From the NCBI RefSeq assembly GCF_018998565.1, contig NZ_JAHNZO010000004.1, forward strand, positions 1 to 64,000: 64,000 bases of DNA. Reading direction: 5' to 3'. A program made the position numbers and the translations under genes. Source of the DNA: Paenibacillus oleatilyticus. GTDB lineage: Bacteria > Bacillota > Bacilli > Paenibacillales > NBRC-103111. How positions within the stretch are numbered: the stretch's first letter is position 1; each line of letters starts with the position of its first letter. Below, one piece after another: positions 17,340 through 26,997 of the stretch. The notes beneath the pieces are model-generated. The model was not told the origin of the DNA, made no database searches, and saw only the letters and a program-made list of their open reading frames with translations.

Positions 17340-18776
17340 ATGAGCGTACCGATGATGGACCCGCAAAGCAAAGCAAACGTTCCCCCTCTCAGCAGCAAAA
17401 GGCATTGGAAAGACGTCGAACTGTGGAAAGATGTGACGGAGGAACAGTGGAACGATTGGCTGTGGCAGTTGACGCACACGATCCGCACCTTGGACGAGTT
17501 GAAGCAAGTCGTGAATTTAACTCCCGAGGAAGAGGAAGGCGTGCGCATTTCGACGCAAACGATTCCATTGAATATAACGCCGTATTACGCTTCGCTTATG
17601 CACCCGGACGATCCCCGCTGCCCGATCCGCATGCAGTCGGTGCCGATCTCCGCCGAGCTGCTGAAGACAAAATACGACCTGGAGGACCCGCTCCACGAGG
17701 ACGAAGATTCCCCGACGCCGGGCTTAACCCACCGTTATCCGGACCGGGTGCTGTTCCTGGTCACAAACCAATGCTCCATGTACTGCCGGTACTGTACGCG
17801 CCGCCGCTTCTCGGGCCAAGTGGGCATGGGAGTGCCCAAAAAGCAGCTGGACGATGCCATCGACTACATCCGCCGCACGCCGGAAGTCCGCGATGTGCTC
17901 CTGTCCGGGGGCGACGGCTTGCTCATCAACGACAACATTGTGGAATATATATTGAAAAATTTGCGGGCGATCCCCCACGTCGAGATTATCCGGATCGGCA
18001 CGCGGGCTCCGGTCGTCTTCCCGCAGCGCATTACGGAAAACCTGTGCAACATCCTGAAAAAATACCATCCGGTATGGCTGAACACGCATTTCAATCATCC
18101 TCTGGAAATTACGGCCGAGGCGAAGCAGGCTTGCGAAATGCTGGCCAACGCGGGCGTTCCGCTGGGGAATCAGGCGGTCATTCTGGCGGGCATTAACGAC
18201 AGCACGCATATTATGAAAAAGCTCATGCACGAGCTGGTCAAAATCCGCGTCCGCCCTTACTATATTTACCAATGCGATTTGTCCGAAGGCATCGGCCATT
18301 TCCGCGCGCCCGTGTCCAAAGGGCTGGAGATTATCGAGGCGCTGCGCGGCCATACTTCGGGCTATGCCGTCCCGACCTTCGTCGTCGACGCCCCCGGAGG
18401 CGGCGGTAAAATCGCGCTGCAGCCGAACTATCTGATCTCGCAAAGCCAGGACAAAGTCATCCTGCGCAACTATGAAGGCGTTATCGTTGGATACCCGGAG
18501 CCGAAAAATTATATCCCGGGCCGCGCCGACGAATACTTCAACGAAATTTACGGCATCCAGCAAGCACCGGCAAGCACGGGAATTATCGCCCTCATGAAGG
18601 ATGAAAAATTCAACCTGGTGCCGGAAAACTTGCACCGCATCGGCCGCAGAAAATCGTACGAGGAAGCTTCCGAGCACACCTCACTGAAAGACCGTCGGCA
18701 AAAGCGGGATGAAATGAAGGAGAAGCTGATCAAAGCGGTGAAGCAGAAGGAGGATACTTCGAGCGCGGAAGCGTGA
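17340..18776 (+). CDS. kamA: Lysine 2,3-aminomutase
   Basis: Radical SAM, PLP-dependent enzyme of 478 residues converting L-lysine to L-beta-lysine. The iron-sulfur cluster motif is CSMYCRYC (around residue 143), followed by the SAM-binding LLSGGDGLL; the PLP lysine sits in the DAPGGGGKI motif. Length and all motifs match clostridial and Bacillus KamA. ATG 17340 has GGAGG 8 nt upstream. It is expressed from the sigma-54 promoter just upstream. Downstream lie yokU (opposite strand) and ablB, as in Bacillus relatives. It starts the acetylated beta-lysine route whose later genes are at 33-42.6 kb. Confidence 0.96.
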   Translation: MSVPMMDPQSKANVPPLSSKRHWKDVELWKDVTEEQWNDWLWQLTHTIRTLDELKQVVNLTPEEEEGVRISTQTIPLNITPYYASLMHPDDPRCPIRMQSVPISAELLKTKYDLEDPLHEDEDSPTPGLTHRYPDRVLFLVTNQCSMYCRYCTRRRFSGQVGMGVPKKQLDDAIDYIRRTPEVRDVLLSGGDGLLINDNIVEYILKNLRAIPHVEIIRIGTRAPVVFPQRITENLCNILKKYHPVWLNTHFNHPLEITAEAKQACEMLANAGVPLGNQAVILAGINDSTHIMKKLMHELVKIRVRPYYIYQCDLSEGIGHFRAPVSKGLEIIEALRGHTSGYAVPTFVVDAPGGGGKIALQPNYLISQSQDKVILRNYEGVIVGYPEPKNYIPGRADEYFNEIYGIQQAPASTGIIALMKDEKFNLVPENLHRIGRRKSYEEASEHTSLKDRRQKRDEMKEKLIKAVKQKEDTSSAEA

Positions 18777-19078
18777 GGCGTTGGCGATAGGGGGAGTTTT
18801 GGTGGCTCACCCTTAAGGCGCCAGGTAGGCGGGGGCTGTGCAAGGATTTTGGCGCGCGGAAGGGCTGTGTGGTGAGGATGTTGCACCGGTCGTTGTTTTT
18901 CGTCAAGGCCTCCGGAGCTCCTCCACGCACCAGCCTCCCGGAACGCGTTTTGTTGTAGTACGGTGGGTGATCACCCTCTGGCGCAAAACGTCCAGACAAG
19001 CGGATCAGCCCTCGCGGATCCCCCTAGGGGCCGTCGAGGGCTTTATTCGGGCTGCGCGGGCAGCAAATGCCCCCCGGG
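18777..19078. other. Intergenic region downstream of kamA
   Basis: About 300 nt, GC-rich, without a supported gene. Its last part holds the terminator annotated separately. Nothing else is recognised. Confidence 0.5.
19007..19046. terminator. Hairpin terminator between kamA and yokU
   Basis: AGCCCTCG/CGAGGGCT stem (19007-19014 with 19035-19042) with an inner CCCC/GGGG pairing and a TTATT tail on the plus strand. It ends kamA transcripts 230 nt past the stop. Confidence 0.65.
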
Positions 19079-19345
19079 TCAACCCTTGCTCGAAAATTTG
19101 TTGATTCGCGGGGCGTTCATCAACTCGTCGTAACGGAACTTGCTTCCTAGTGCGGAGAAATCGTTCAAATAAAGCGCCTCTTCGATTCGCTGCGACATGC
19201 TTTCGGTCACGTATTGTCCGCAGTTAGGACAATCCAGCGCCGGTGCATCCAGAATCTGCACCGCCGTTTTCCCGTCCGGCGCAACCCAATAGCAATCTTT
19301 TACGCTCTCGCGGATAGGTTCCGCATCGCACCACATACATTTCAT
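19079..19345 (-). CDS. yokU: YokU family zinc-ribbon-like protein
   Basis: Protein of 88 residues with two cysteine pairs, CMWC at the N-terminus (residues 3-6) and CPNC around residue 39, arranged as a zinc ribbon, followed by a helical segment. This matches the YokU family, which in many Bacillales sits beside lysine 2,3-aminomutase. GAGAGAAC-type ribosome site is present before ATG 19345. The function is unknown (often labelled putative antitoxin); the neighbourhood suggests a link to lysine catabolism or its control. Confidence 0.85.
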   Translation of the reverse strand: MKCMWCDAEPIRESVKDCYWVAPDGKTAVQILDAPALDCPNCGQYVTESMSQRIEEALYLNDFSALGSKFRYDELMNAPRINKFSSKG

Positions 19346-19382
19346 CGTTCGTTCTCTCCCTTCTCCAGGTTGTCATCATTTT

Positions 19383-19394
19383 TACCATATGGTA
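19383..19394. promoter_or_regulatory. Perfect 12-bp palindrome upstream of yokU
   Basis: TACCATATGGTA, 38 nt upstream of the yokU start. Symmetry and position suggest a repressor site. Confidence 0.3.
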
Positions 19395-19606
19395 TATAAG
19401 CAAAGTTGATGCCAACTTAGGATTAGGGACGAAGCAACCTTATAGACCGGATGAAAAGCATAAAGCACCGCAAAATCTTTTGCACTTTTCCATCATTTTG
19501 CAGCAAAACTTTTTGTCCGCCGGGAGAATAGACGCGATCCTCTCTCGCATTGGCCCTGTTTTTGCTTTAAACTTAGGGAGGAACCGCCCGGGTGGGGCAT
19601 ATTTGT

Positions 19607-19707
19607 GAAGTAGCTTTCTTGCGGAGTGCTATGCTCATGCTTACGAAGTAGCTTTCCTGCGGAAAGCTCAGCCAATGCTTACGAAGTCAGTTTTCCTGCG
19701 GAAAACT
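19607..19707 (+). repeat. Three tandem palindromic repeats
   Basis: Three units with a period of 38 nt beginning GAAGT, at 19607, 19645 and 19683. The second carries AGCTTTCC-TGC-GGAAAGCT and the third AGTTTTCC-TGC-GGAAAACT, both perfect palindromes; the first is imperfect. The last ends just before the ribosome site of ablB. Confidence 0.85.
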
Positions 19708-19722
19708 TTGAGGAGGAAAAAC

Positions 19723-20592
19723 ATGCTGGAAGAACAAGCTTACTATACGAATCAAGTCGAGCAGGGATGCGATTACGAGATGCATGTTTGCCTCGACTTT
19801 TTTAACAAAAGGATACGGGTGGACGATTACCGGGGAAATATCGATGCTATTTACGGGCGTATGTGCGAGCTTGCCGGCCAGCACGCGTTAACCAAAGCCT
19901 TCGTCAAGTCGCGCGAAGAAGATTGGCCTGCCTTTTTATCCAAAGGCTGTATGCTCGAAGGGATTTATAAGGCCTACTTTCATGGCAGGGACGCCTACTG
20001 TATGGCCGTCTACTTCGATCTGGAGCGCCGGACCAGCGATTATTGGATCGAGGAGGATCAGATTTTGGGGCAAGTACTTCAGCTCCCTTTGAAGCCGGAA
20101 CGCCCGCAGATCCCCGCAGACTGTACGCTGCGCATCGCCCAGCCGGAAGATGCCGAGGCGCTTGCCGTTTTATACGGCCAAGTATTTCAAACATATCCGA
20201 CTCCCATGAGCCAGACCTGGTACGTCGAGAAGGTCATCCGGGAGGGAACCGTCTTTTATATCTTGGAACAAGCGGGCCTGCTGATCAGCGCCGCCTCGGC
20301 GGAAATCAACGAAGCGTACCGCAATGCGGAAATTACGGATTGCGCCACACTTCCCGCTTACCGCAAGCTCGGGCTGATGAGAGTGCTCATTTATGCTCTG
20401 GAGGAAGAACTGCGCAGCAGGAGCATCTATTGCGCCTATTCGCTGGCGAGAGCCCTTTCGTTCGGCATGAATGCCGCCCTCGGGCAGATGGGGTACCGTT
20501 ACTACGGCCGACTGACGAAAAGCGTCGAGATTTACGACAAATTCGAGGATATGAATCTATGGGTGAAAGACCTCGGGGAGGGAAGGACTTAG
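19723..20592 (+). CDS. ablB: Beta-lysine N-acetyltransferase
   Basis: Protein of 289 residues matching the AblB/YodP family, which acetylates beta-lysine to N6-acetyl-beta-lysine. The N-terminal half is family-specific (DFFNKRIRVDDYRGNIDAIY); the C-terminal half (about 135-289) is a GNAT domain with the core LPAYRKLGLMRVLIYALEEE. ATG 19723 is supported by GAGGAGG 6 nt upstream; the longer frame from 19675 would read through the tandem palindromes. In methanogens the product is an osmolyte; in Bacillus the gene belongs to the kamA-yodPQRST operon. Here degradation seems likely, since the deacetylase and aminotransferase genes are also present. Confidence 0.93.
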   Translation: MLEEQAYYTNQVEQGCDYEMHVCLDFFNKRIRVDDYRGNIDAIYGRMCELAGQHALTKAFVKSREEDWPAFLSKGCMLEGIYKAYFHGRDAYCMAVYFDLERRTSDYWIEEDQILGQVLQLPLKPERPQIPADCTLRIAQPEDAEALAVLYGQVFQTYPTPMSQTWYVEKVIREGTVFYILEQAGLLISAASAEINEAYRNAEITDCATLPAYRKLGLMRVLIYALEEELRSRSIYCAYSLARALSFGMNAALGQMGYRYYGRLTKSVEIYDKFEDMNLWVKDLGEGRT

Positions 20593-20613
20593 CGGAAGCT
20601 AGGCCTTCCCTTT
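20580..20613 (+). terminator. Terminator of ablB
   Basis: GGGAAGG...CCTTCCC hairpin with a partial inner CTTAGC/GCTAGG stem and TTT tail. It overlaps the last codons of ablB. A second small hairpin (TTTCAC/GTGAAA) follows. Confidence 0.65.
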
Positions 20614-20756
20614 CACGTTTTGTGAAATTCGAGCATTCAGCTTATAACCAAGCCCGAGGGATTACGGAAAGCCTACTGATGACGGTACATTTACGGATAG
20701 GCATTCCCGATCTCTCCTGCCTGCCCCTGAATAAATCGTGATCATTCTAAGTATCA

Positions 20757-21014
20757 TCATGCTCTGTAAATAGCTTTAAAGTATCCCTCAATCACTTCAA
20801 TCTCCTGTTTGCTAGTATGAAATACATATAACTCGCGTTCTGGATTTTCCTTGCGGTGACGTTTATACCCCGCCCAAGCCAGCACAGGGTTATCGTATTC
20901 TTCCACAACTGTCATTTCTTCAATTGTACGCATGCGATTGCTCGATATGGCCTTAAGGGCTTCCACCAAAACAAATCTGCTAGGGTAACGGCTACAAACT
21001 TCCGACCATCTCAT
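20757..21014 (-). CDS. Conserved hypothetical protein
   Basis: Protein of 85 residues starting MRWSEVCSRYPSRFVLVEAL and containing the central pattern NPVLAWAGYKRHRKENPERE followed by LYVFHT. Similar short proteins are common in Firmicutes, but their function is unknown. ATG 21014 is supported by GAGGGGGG 7 nt upstream; the 104-codon frame would need a start inside mcrC. It lies 13 nt after the McrC-like stop codon, so it is probably the last gene of the restriction operon. Whether it takes part in restriction is open. Confidence 0.75.
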   Translation of the reverse strand: MRWSEVCSRYPSRFVLVEALKAISSNRMRTIEEMTVVEEYDNPVLAWAGYKRHRKENPERELYVFHTSKQEIEVIEGYFKAIYRA

Positions 21015-21027
21015 ACCGTATCCCCCC

Positions 21028-23442
21028 TCACCTAAGCTCCATCCCCAGCACCGATTGCGCCAAGTCCACATGCTCGTTATCCAGCCTCACGTGAACCTGC
21101 CCCTTCCTCCGCTTCTCGCGCCACTCCTTCAAATGCGCCGCGCTATCCAGCTTCAACTCCGCAATGTTCAACGCCCGATCGAACAAGTATTTCGACGTAT
21201 ACAGCAACCTATAAATCCTGTGTCCGCCGAGTTCAATCGGCTTCTCCCGCCGCAACCATTCCTCCACGGTAAACTTCACGTACAACTGCTCTTCCGTTCC
21301 TTGTCTCGCAGGCCTCTCGGTGATCTCCTTCCTCCGGAGCACCTTCCAATCCACGACCTTTCCGTACCAACGGATCCCCGTCTCCCCCTCCGGCCCGAAC
21401 TTCTTTCGAGACTGACAGACGGCAACATACTCGATCTGACTCAAAATTTTATGATCCGAAATATTCTCCAACGGCACATGGTAAAAGCGATGCTTCCGAG
21501 CTACCTCTAGCTGCGAAACCTCCCTTAACGAGCCCACCAGCACATTCTTCCCGGCAAGATGATCCTGGTAATACTGTTTCGTTCCCCGCGGCCTAGTGGA
21601 GCGTTCGTAGGCTTTTTCCGGGCTGTCCATAATAATTTCATCCAAAAACCGCTCCATCAACGAAGTCGCATTCGGCAAAAACGGGAACGCCCCTACGTTA
21701 ATCAACTCAATGCTTTTGTATAACTTATGCTCCTGAAACCGTTCTTCGTCGGGGTACGGAAACAGCACATAAGCCCCGAACATACTGCGCTCATATTCGT
21801 GCTCCTGCTTGTCCATATACACAATGGCGTCCCGGTAACGGTGCATCGTATTGATGTCGTCCTCTTCTGGCCCGGGCATCCGATACTTTTTGTAATAGGA
21901 CGTGCCTTCGTAAGCCGGGTTCAAGCGGTATTTCGCGTCAAAAATATATTTATACTCCGCAGCAGCGTCGTTCTTCTTAAGCGTTAAGACATTGTCCGGC
22001 TGCTGAGCCAAGGTCGGGCTCGTATCTCCGCTCGGCAAAGCATTATAGAACAACGTAAAAACTTCCCTGTTGCTCGGGTTACGGTATTCCATCTTCGCTT
22101 GCTGCGTTTTATCCAAAGTCACAAACAAGCCCGTCCGGTCCACTCGAATGATGTCCTGGTTCAACAATTCGTACTTCTTGCTCAGCAGATGGTGGATTTT
22201 CAGGAAACACCAGTATTCATAGAGCTTCGCCAAGTCCTTCATGGACAGACGGAACAAATCGCTCTGGATCGACAAGCCCTTCATCAGCATCAGGTAATAA
22301 CGGTATACCTCTCGGTACCCCGGCGCCATCTGAAGCACTAACGAAACGGACATATGCGTCATATCGCCTACGTTTAGAAAATCATGCGCCAGCACCCGCT
22401 GAAGCTGTGTCTGCATGAGCTCTAGACGCTTCAACAACTGCGGATCACGGTCGCGGCCTTTTTCGGACAGGCGCTTTTTCAGCCCTTTCAGCTTCTGCTG
22501 GATGCGCAATAGCACCCAACGCACGAACCGATTTTCGGGCGTGTTATAGTGCACCTGCCGCTTCGTCTCCAGTACATGGCTCGGGACCATCCGCTGCCCT
22601 TGCACGGGAATAAACCCGATCCGCTCGTCCGGAAGGAGCAAATGAGGCCGCTTCGCCAGAAATGCGACGTTTTCTTTGCCCGCTTTCTTCACTCGCGCCG
22701 CGTTGACAACTCGTTTGTCCACTTGAAGCTGGGTATGAGGCGCCAGCTTGATCCGCTCCACGGCTTGCACAAGCTGCGCGAACACGTGCTGGAGGATCGT
22801 GAAAAACTCCGTCAAACTCTGATTCTTTGTCTCCCTGAGCCCCGTCAGGTGATACGTCTTCCGCAAGAAGTCAAAGGACAGATTATATATCTGCTCGTTC
22901 ACGTCCTTGAGGATCATCTCGTAGTCGCGCTTGTAATCCATCTTGGCTGGAAAAATCTCCAGCTGAAGCTGCATCACCGTCTGCCCATGCACGCGCAGCT
23001 CCAGCTCGGTATGCCCGACTTCGTTCTGGAAATTGAGAATGCCAGATAGAATCTTTTGGCTCTTGCCCAGAGGCTTCACCGCTTCACGTAAATGAACGTT
23101 CTCATGGTAGAAGGTCAGCTCGACCTCCTGCTTCTTCTCGATGACCAGCACATAAGACTGAGTCTCGAAAAAGATCGGATAGCCTCGATCTCCTTGGCCC
23201 CACGGCACCAGCTCCTTCGTTACCAGCGAAAAGACGGCCATCGACTCGATAGCTACCGACGCAGACGGAGCAGCTACGTGAAAATGAGCGGTCACCCATT
23301 CCTCCCCCTCGCTACGATGAAGCTGTAGCGTCTCCACGGTCGGGTGAAACGGCTTGCCTTTGATATAGAGATCGAACAGATTCGTCTCCACGCGCAGAAG
23401 CTCTACACTCTGATTAAGAGAGCCAGTATGAGGTGAATCCAT
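21028..23442 (-). CDS. McrC-like DUF2357 nuclease subunit
   Basis: Protein of 804 residues of the DUF2357 group, the nuclease partner of McrB-like motor proteins. The first 450 residues are DUF2357-like and helical (RHQ-poor, rich in Lys/Leu); a PD-(D/E)xK-type site is suggested by EYKYIFDAKYRLNP around residue 510, in which the D-x-K pair would bind metal. The gene overlaps the end of the McrB-like gene by 29 nt, so translation is coupled. Together they form a candidate type IV restriction system that cuts modified DNA. The exact modification recognised cannot be told. Confidence 0.8.
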   Translation of the reverse strand: MDSPHTGSLNQSVELLRVETNLFDLYIKGKPFHPTVETLQLHRSEGEEWVTAHFHVAAPSASVAIESMAVFSLVTKELVPWGQGDRGYPIFFETQSYVLVIEKKQEVELTFYHENVHLREAVKPLGKSQKILSGILNFQNEVGHTELELRVHGQTVMQLQLEIFPAKMDYKRDYEMILKDVNEQIYNLSFDFLRKTYHLTGLRETKNQSLTEFFTILQHVFAQLVQAVERIKLAPHTQLQVDKRVVNAARVKKAGKENVAFLAKRPHLLLPDERIGFIPVQGQRMVPSHVLETKRQVHYNTPENRFVRWVLLRIQQKLKGLKKRLSEKGRDRDPQLLKRLELMQTQLQRVLAHDFLNVGDMTHMSVSLVLQMAPGYREVYRYYLMLMKGLSIQSDLFRLSMKDLAKLYEYWCFLKIHHLLSKKYELLNQDIIRVDRTGLFVTLDKTQQAKMEYRNPSNREVFTLFYNALPSGDTSPTLAQQPDNVLTLKKNDAAAEYKYIFDAKYRLNPAYEGTSYYKKYRMPGPEEDDINTMHRYRDAIVYMDKQEHEYERSMFGAYVLFPYPDEERFQEHKLYKSIELINVGAFPFLPNATSLMERFLDEIIMDSPEKAYERSTRPRGTKQYYQDHLAGKNVLVGSLREVSQLEVARKHRFYHVPLENISDHKILSQIEYVAVCQSRKKFGPEGETGIRWYGKVVDWKVLRRKEITERPARQGTEEQLYVKFTVEEWLRREKPIELGGHRIYRLLYTSKYLFDRALNIAELKLDSAAHLKEWREKRRKGQVHVRLDNEHVDLAQSVLGMELR

Positions 23443-25627
23443 CTTCCTCCAACCTCCGCAGCATAAAGGCTATTTTTCGCGCGCTTTGCGGGTATTTCAC
23501 GGACTCGGACGATGATCCGGCGTTCCACTTGAAATTGGACTCCGTCGGGTCATCCATCATCTTCTGAATCGGCAGGCTCTTATCCAACGCTACCTCCATC
23601 AATTGCAGCAGTGCTCGCTTCACCGAGCTTCCGCTCCCTTGAACCCGAGGCAAAATCTTTTGCAAAAGCTGCATATCCAGCGCAGCATCCTCGCTCAGCA
23701 GTTGGAAGCGCTCGTTGTATATCAGATAAAAGCAAATCGCATCCCGTATACGGAATCCGACATGGGAATGAATCTCTTCGAGTATCGTATTGATCTTCAC
23801 CAATTTCTCCGTCGTCCGGTGTACGAGGCCTCGGTACTCTCCATATACATCGACCAGTTGCAAATAATCGCTTCGCAAAAAGCTGTTGGGAACCTGCGTC
23901 GCCAGTTCGTCATCGTCGACCAGCACTTCGTCCGGGTACTGAGCCAGGTTAATGTAGTTGAATTCAATCGTATTGGCTCGGTCCAATACCTTCTTGCTGA
24001 ACGGATGCGTGGTCTCGTCCATATTGACCGTCCCGACGAGGTACACGTTATCCGGCAAATACATATTTCCGAAGGTCTGCTGATCTTGGTCCGTCGTAAG
24101 CGATTCTTTCCCGATTAACGAAGCCGTCACGATACGGCCATCGCGCCATTCCTGGGTCTCCAGCACACTTAACAAGTCGCTGAAATAATGCTCCACACGC
24201 GCCAAATTCATTTCGTCCAGGCAAATAAAATAAGGCTTATGCCGATTGCTCGGCTTGGTCGCTTCTAACAGAACCTCCGTCAACCGACCGGGGCGAAAAG
24301 CACCGGACAAGTCCTTATAACCAAGCAGATCGGAAGGATCGCTCCAATCCGGCCGCACCGGAATTAAGGTGAACTGGTGATTAACGCTTGTTGCTCCAAG
24401 CGCCTCGGCGAACAGCTTGACCAGCTTCGTTTTGCCCGTTCCCGAGACGCCCGCGAGAATGACGAACGGCTTCGTTTTGAGAGATAGGTAGAAGTTCTCG
24501 ATGAGATGCTCGGGAAATTGGAAGCCTTTGTGCCGGATGTAGGTTTGGATGGTTTGTACACGCTCTTTCACAGACAACGGATCCAAAGATTCTGCTCCTA
24601 TCTCAATCATGTCGGCTTCTACTTCTGTACCTGATTTCTCGATGGTGTCGACATAATATTTATAATTCTCAATCAAATTCTCAAGGTCAGATATCAATTG
24701 TTCATCATCTGGCACTTGATCTCGATCATAACGCACATATGCAACCGTAGATACCTGATAATCCCGTCCAATGCCACTAGTCGTGAGATGAATATTCTCG
24801 TCTTTTTGAAAATGGTCGAGGGATAATAGTTCCCGCATTTGCTTTACTTTTTGACGCAAGTACTCGTGGCTTTCTTTTTTTCCTTTTTCCCCTGGACCTG
24901 TAACACCTTGTGCTAGAGTTAAGTAAACACAGCTCATATCCTCTGCGAACAGATAAACAACATATTCTCCACGTTGGGTAGTTTCCGTAATCCGCTTATC
25001 TAGGATTGCTATCCATGGGATGTTAGCCCAGTTTCCTTGTCCAATAGAGCCCTGAATTTTATAATGCTCATCGATAAATGGGAGACGTTTTAATTGTTCC
25101 GGGATCGTTTTTCTAAATAACGTTCCTAATTGATGCCCTGAGAAAGGCTGCGTTTTAGCAGAAATATAGCCCCGCATGACTTGTTCGAGGTGCTCTCTAA
25201 TTGCGACATGGTTATTAAAATTGTTATAGTAATTTTCAATTTCTGTTAAAGCATAATTACGCAAGTCTTCTATCCCGTTTTCGTCAAGCTTTTCCCAGAT
25301 TGAAGGCTTAAATGAAATACTCTGTTTTTGATCATGCACATCAATTACTGAGGATAGAGCTTGAATCGGGGTATTAATTAATGATTTTAATTGGTTCGTT
25401 GTTACATCAGACCACCTTAAAGCTAATTTTTTTGGAGGTGCATCTACTCGCTTCCCCTCTGCTTCCCTTTGTCGCAAATGGGATAAAAACAACTCTGAAA
25501 TTCGTTGTAAAGAAAAGCTTTTGATTCGGATATTGTTATACTCCTCTAACATTGCAAGAATCAAAACCATATTGTATGACTTTTGCTTACTACGAAATAT
25601 GGTTGAGAGTTCATTCGGTAGCGGCAT
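23414..25627 (-). CDS. McrB-like AAA+ GTPase with MrcB_N domain
   Basis: Protein of 737 residues. The middle (about 150-310) resembles MrcB_N: GYISAKTQPFSGHQLGTLFR, then GSIGQGNWANIPWIAILD. The motor domain (about 385-738) has Walker A GVSGTGKTKL, Walker B FICLDEMNLARVEHYFSD and VGTVNMDETTHPFSKKVLDR, the McrB-type signature. It would recognise modified DNA and drive the McrC-like nuclease encoded next. ATG 25627 is used because GGAGG lies 6 nt upstream; an adjacent ATG at 25630 is closer to that site. It heads the operon. Confidence 0.87.
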   Translation of the reverse strand: MPLPNELSTIFRSKQKSYNMVLILAMLEEYNNIRIKSFSLQRISELFLSHLRQREAEGKRVDAPPKKLALRWSDVTTNQLKSLINTPIQALSSVIDVHDQKQSISFKPSIWEKLDENGIEDLRNYALTEIENYYNNFNNHVAIREHLEQVMRGYISAKTQPFSGHQLGTLFRKTIPEQLKRLPFIDEHYKIQGSIGQGNWANIPWIAILDKRITETTQRGEYVVYLFAEDMSCVYLTLAQGVTGPGEKGKKESHEYLRQKVKQMRELLSLDHFQKDENIHLTTSGIGRDYQVSTVAYVRYDRDQVPDDEQLISDLENLIENYKYYVDTIEKSGTEVEADMIEIGAESLDPLSVKERVQTIQTYIRHKGFQFPEHLIENFYLSLKTKPFVILAGVSGTGKTKLVKLFAEALGATSVNHQFTLIPVRPDWSDPSDLLGYKDLSGAFRPGRLTEVLLEATKPSNRHKPYFICLDEMNLARVEHYFSDLLSVLETQEWRDGRIVTASLIGKESLTTDQDQQTFGNMYLPDNVYLVGTVNMDETTHPFSKKVLDRANTIEFNYINLAQYPDEVLVDDDELATQVPNSFLRSDYLQLVDVYGEYRGLVHRTTEKLVKINTILEEIHSHVGFRIRDAICFYLIYNERFQLLSEDAALDMQLLQKILPRVQGSGSSVKRALLQLMEVALDKSLPIQKMMDDPTESNFKWNAGSSSESVKYPQSARKIAFMLRRLEEDGFTSYWLS

Positions 25628-25696
25628 CATGTTCCTCCATAATTACTAGCTTTAATTCAATTCTGATTAAACGTTAACGCATTATAAAACGATATA

Positions 25697-25724
25697 GAAA
25701 AAGAGCGGTTTTTCCGCTCTTCAG
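25697..25724 (-). terminator. Hairpin with T-tail upstream of mcrB-like gene
   Basis: AAGAGCGG/CCGCTCTT stem; the minus strand has a T-run after it. Because it lies upstream of the restriction operon it could be an attenuator or block read-through from the right. Confidence 0.45.
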
Positions 25725-25829
25725 ATATATTCGACAGATATTTACATTTTCCTGTATCTATGTAAAATTATTAGAACCAAAGTCCTTTAGTATAGTGCAT
25801 GTATCTTCTTCCGTTTTTGGAGGTCAACC

Positions 25830-26405
25830 ATGGGTCAAACTTCAATCATTACGATTTCACTGATAATTTGTAGCTTGTTCTTACTTGTGGAAACTATCAT
25901 ATTAGCAAAACTTCTTGCCGACCTTGAGCGTCCACTTAGAGCTTATTTTGGAGAATGGAATCAAGCTCGCGGCAGAGCTAAAAAGAGAGTAAGAAATCAA
26001 AATTTTCATCAAACCTACTATGCATACAGTCGTATTGAAAGTCATGTACTAAAAGAAATACGTATACTGCTTAAATCCCGCGATAATGATGCGACTTATT
26101 TTCAAATTGCTATTGATCTTTTCATCAGATTCATTTTACCTGTAGGTACTTTTTTCTTGGGTATTATTTTTTCTACCTCAAATAATCTACTCTCGATTCT
26201 AAGCAAGAATGCTCCTTCATCTGATGGGAGCAAAATCAATGATTTATTTTCTATGATCTTTGAAATTTCTAATTTCATCTCTACATTTGTAATATCCTTG
26301 TTTATAATCTCCCTTATACAACATTCGTTTAGACTTCATCGGAAGAAACGAATCACACAGCACTTATTAATTATTGACCAGATCTTAGAGGATAGGGAGG
26401 ATTAG
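25830..26405 (+). CDS. Hypothetical membrane protein
   Basis: Protein of 191 residues with three predicted transmembrane segments: residues 6-26, about 98-117 and 142-165, with a basic cytosolic loop between the first and second. No family recognised. A clear GGAGGT ribosome site precedes ATG 25830. It diverges from the McrBC-like operon and is AT-rich. It may be an effector or accessory protein of the defence island, but there is no sequence proof. Confidence 0.65.
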   Translation: MGQTSIITISLIICSLFLLVETIILAKLLADLERPLRAYFGEWNQARGRAKKRVRNQNFHQTYYAYSRIESHVLKEIRILLKSRDNDATYFQIAIDLFIRFILPVGTFFLGIIFSTSNNLLSILSKNAPSSDGSKINDLFSMIFEISNFISTFVISLFIISLIQHSFRLHRKKRITQHLLIIDQILEDRED

Positions 26406-26423
26406 CAGATGTGGGAGAAACCA

Positions 26424-26861
26424 TTAAATCCTAACAAGAACATATCGATACAAGGCCCCAGCGTCCTCTACTACCTTTGTCGATAAATGATGTAGAATTC
26501 TATCGGTTTTAATTAAAATTTTTCGGATGTGTTCCTCAATCGGTGGATTTAAGATTAAACTATCATAGTTTCTGGAAAGAAAGAGAACGGCAATTAAAAA
26601 TAGCTCCGTATCCAAATCCACCTCGCCGCATGATCGGAGCGTTTTTATTAAGATTTCGTATGAAGGCTGAGCATGTACAAGTTGGCCGTTAATCTTAATA
26701 TAGAACGCTCTGAGCATAGCTTCCACTGCCATACCAGCAAAAGAGAAACACTCCTCGTGCATTCCATGATGCAGGAATAGCACAGCCATCTCCATATTCC
26801 CCTGAGAACTTTCATGCCAATATTGAATATCCGATAACAAGTTATATTCAGAGATAGACAT
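26424..26861 (-). CDS. HEPN-like protein
   Basis: Helical protein of 145 residues. The block AVLFLHHGMHEECFSFAGMA followed by VEAMLRAFYIKINGQLVHAQ resembles the core of HEPN domains (paired helices with an A-x-E-x-x-L-K-A-like segment). The canonical R-x4-6-H nuclease motif is not seen, so if it is a HEPN protein it may be non-catalytic. It converges with the membrane protein gene 18 nt away. A small gene lies upstream on the same strand. A toxin-antitoxin role is possible, but no MNT partner is found. Confidence 0.5.
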   Translation of the reverse strand: MSISEYNLLSDIQYWHESSQGNMEMAVLFLHHGMHEECFSFAGMAVEAMLRAFYIKINGQLVHAQPSYEILIKTLRSCGEVDLDTELFLIAVLFLSRNYDSLILNPPIEEHIRKILIKTDRILHHLSTKVVEDAGALYRYVLVRI

Positions 26862-26997
26862 TTATCTTTCCTTCCTGAATTATTTTTAAATACTTAGCTT
26901 CTCGAAAAATAAAACAAATTCTTCAAAAAAATTCCTCGTATCACTATGCCTCTAACTTTGAGTTTTTTCGTACATTCAGAGTCGTTAATAATTTTGA

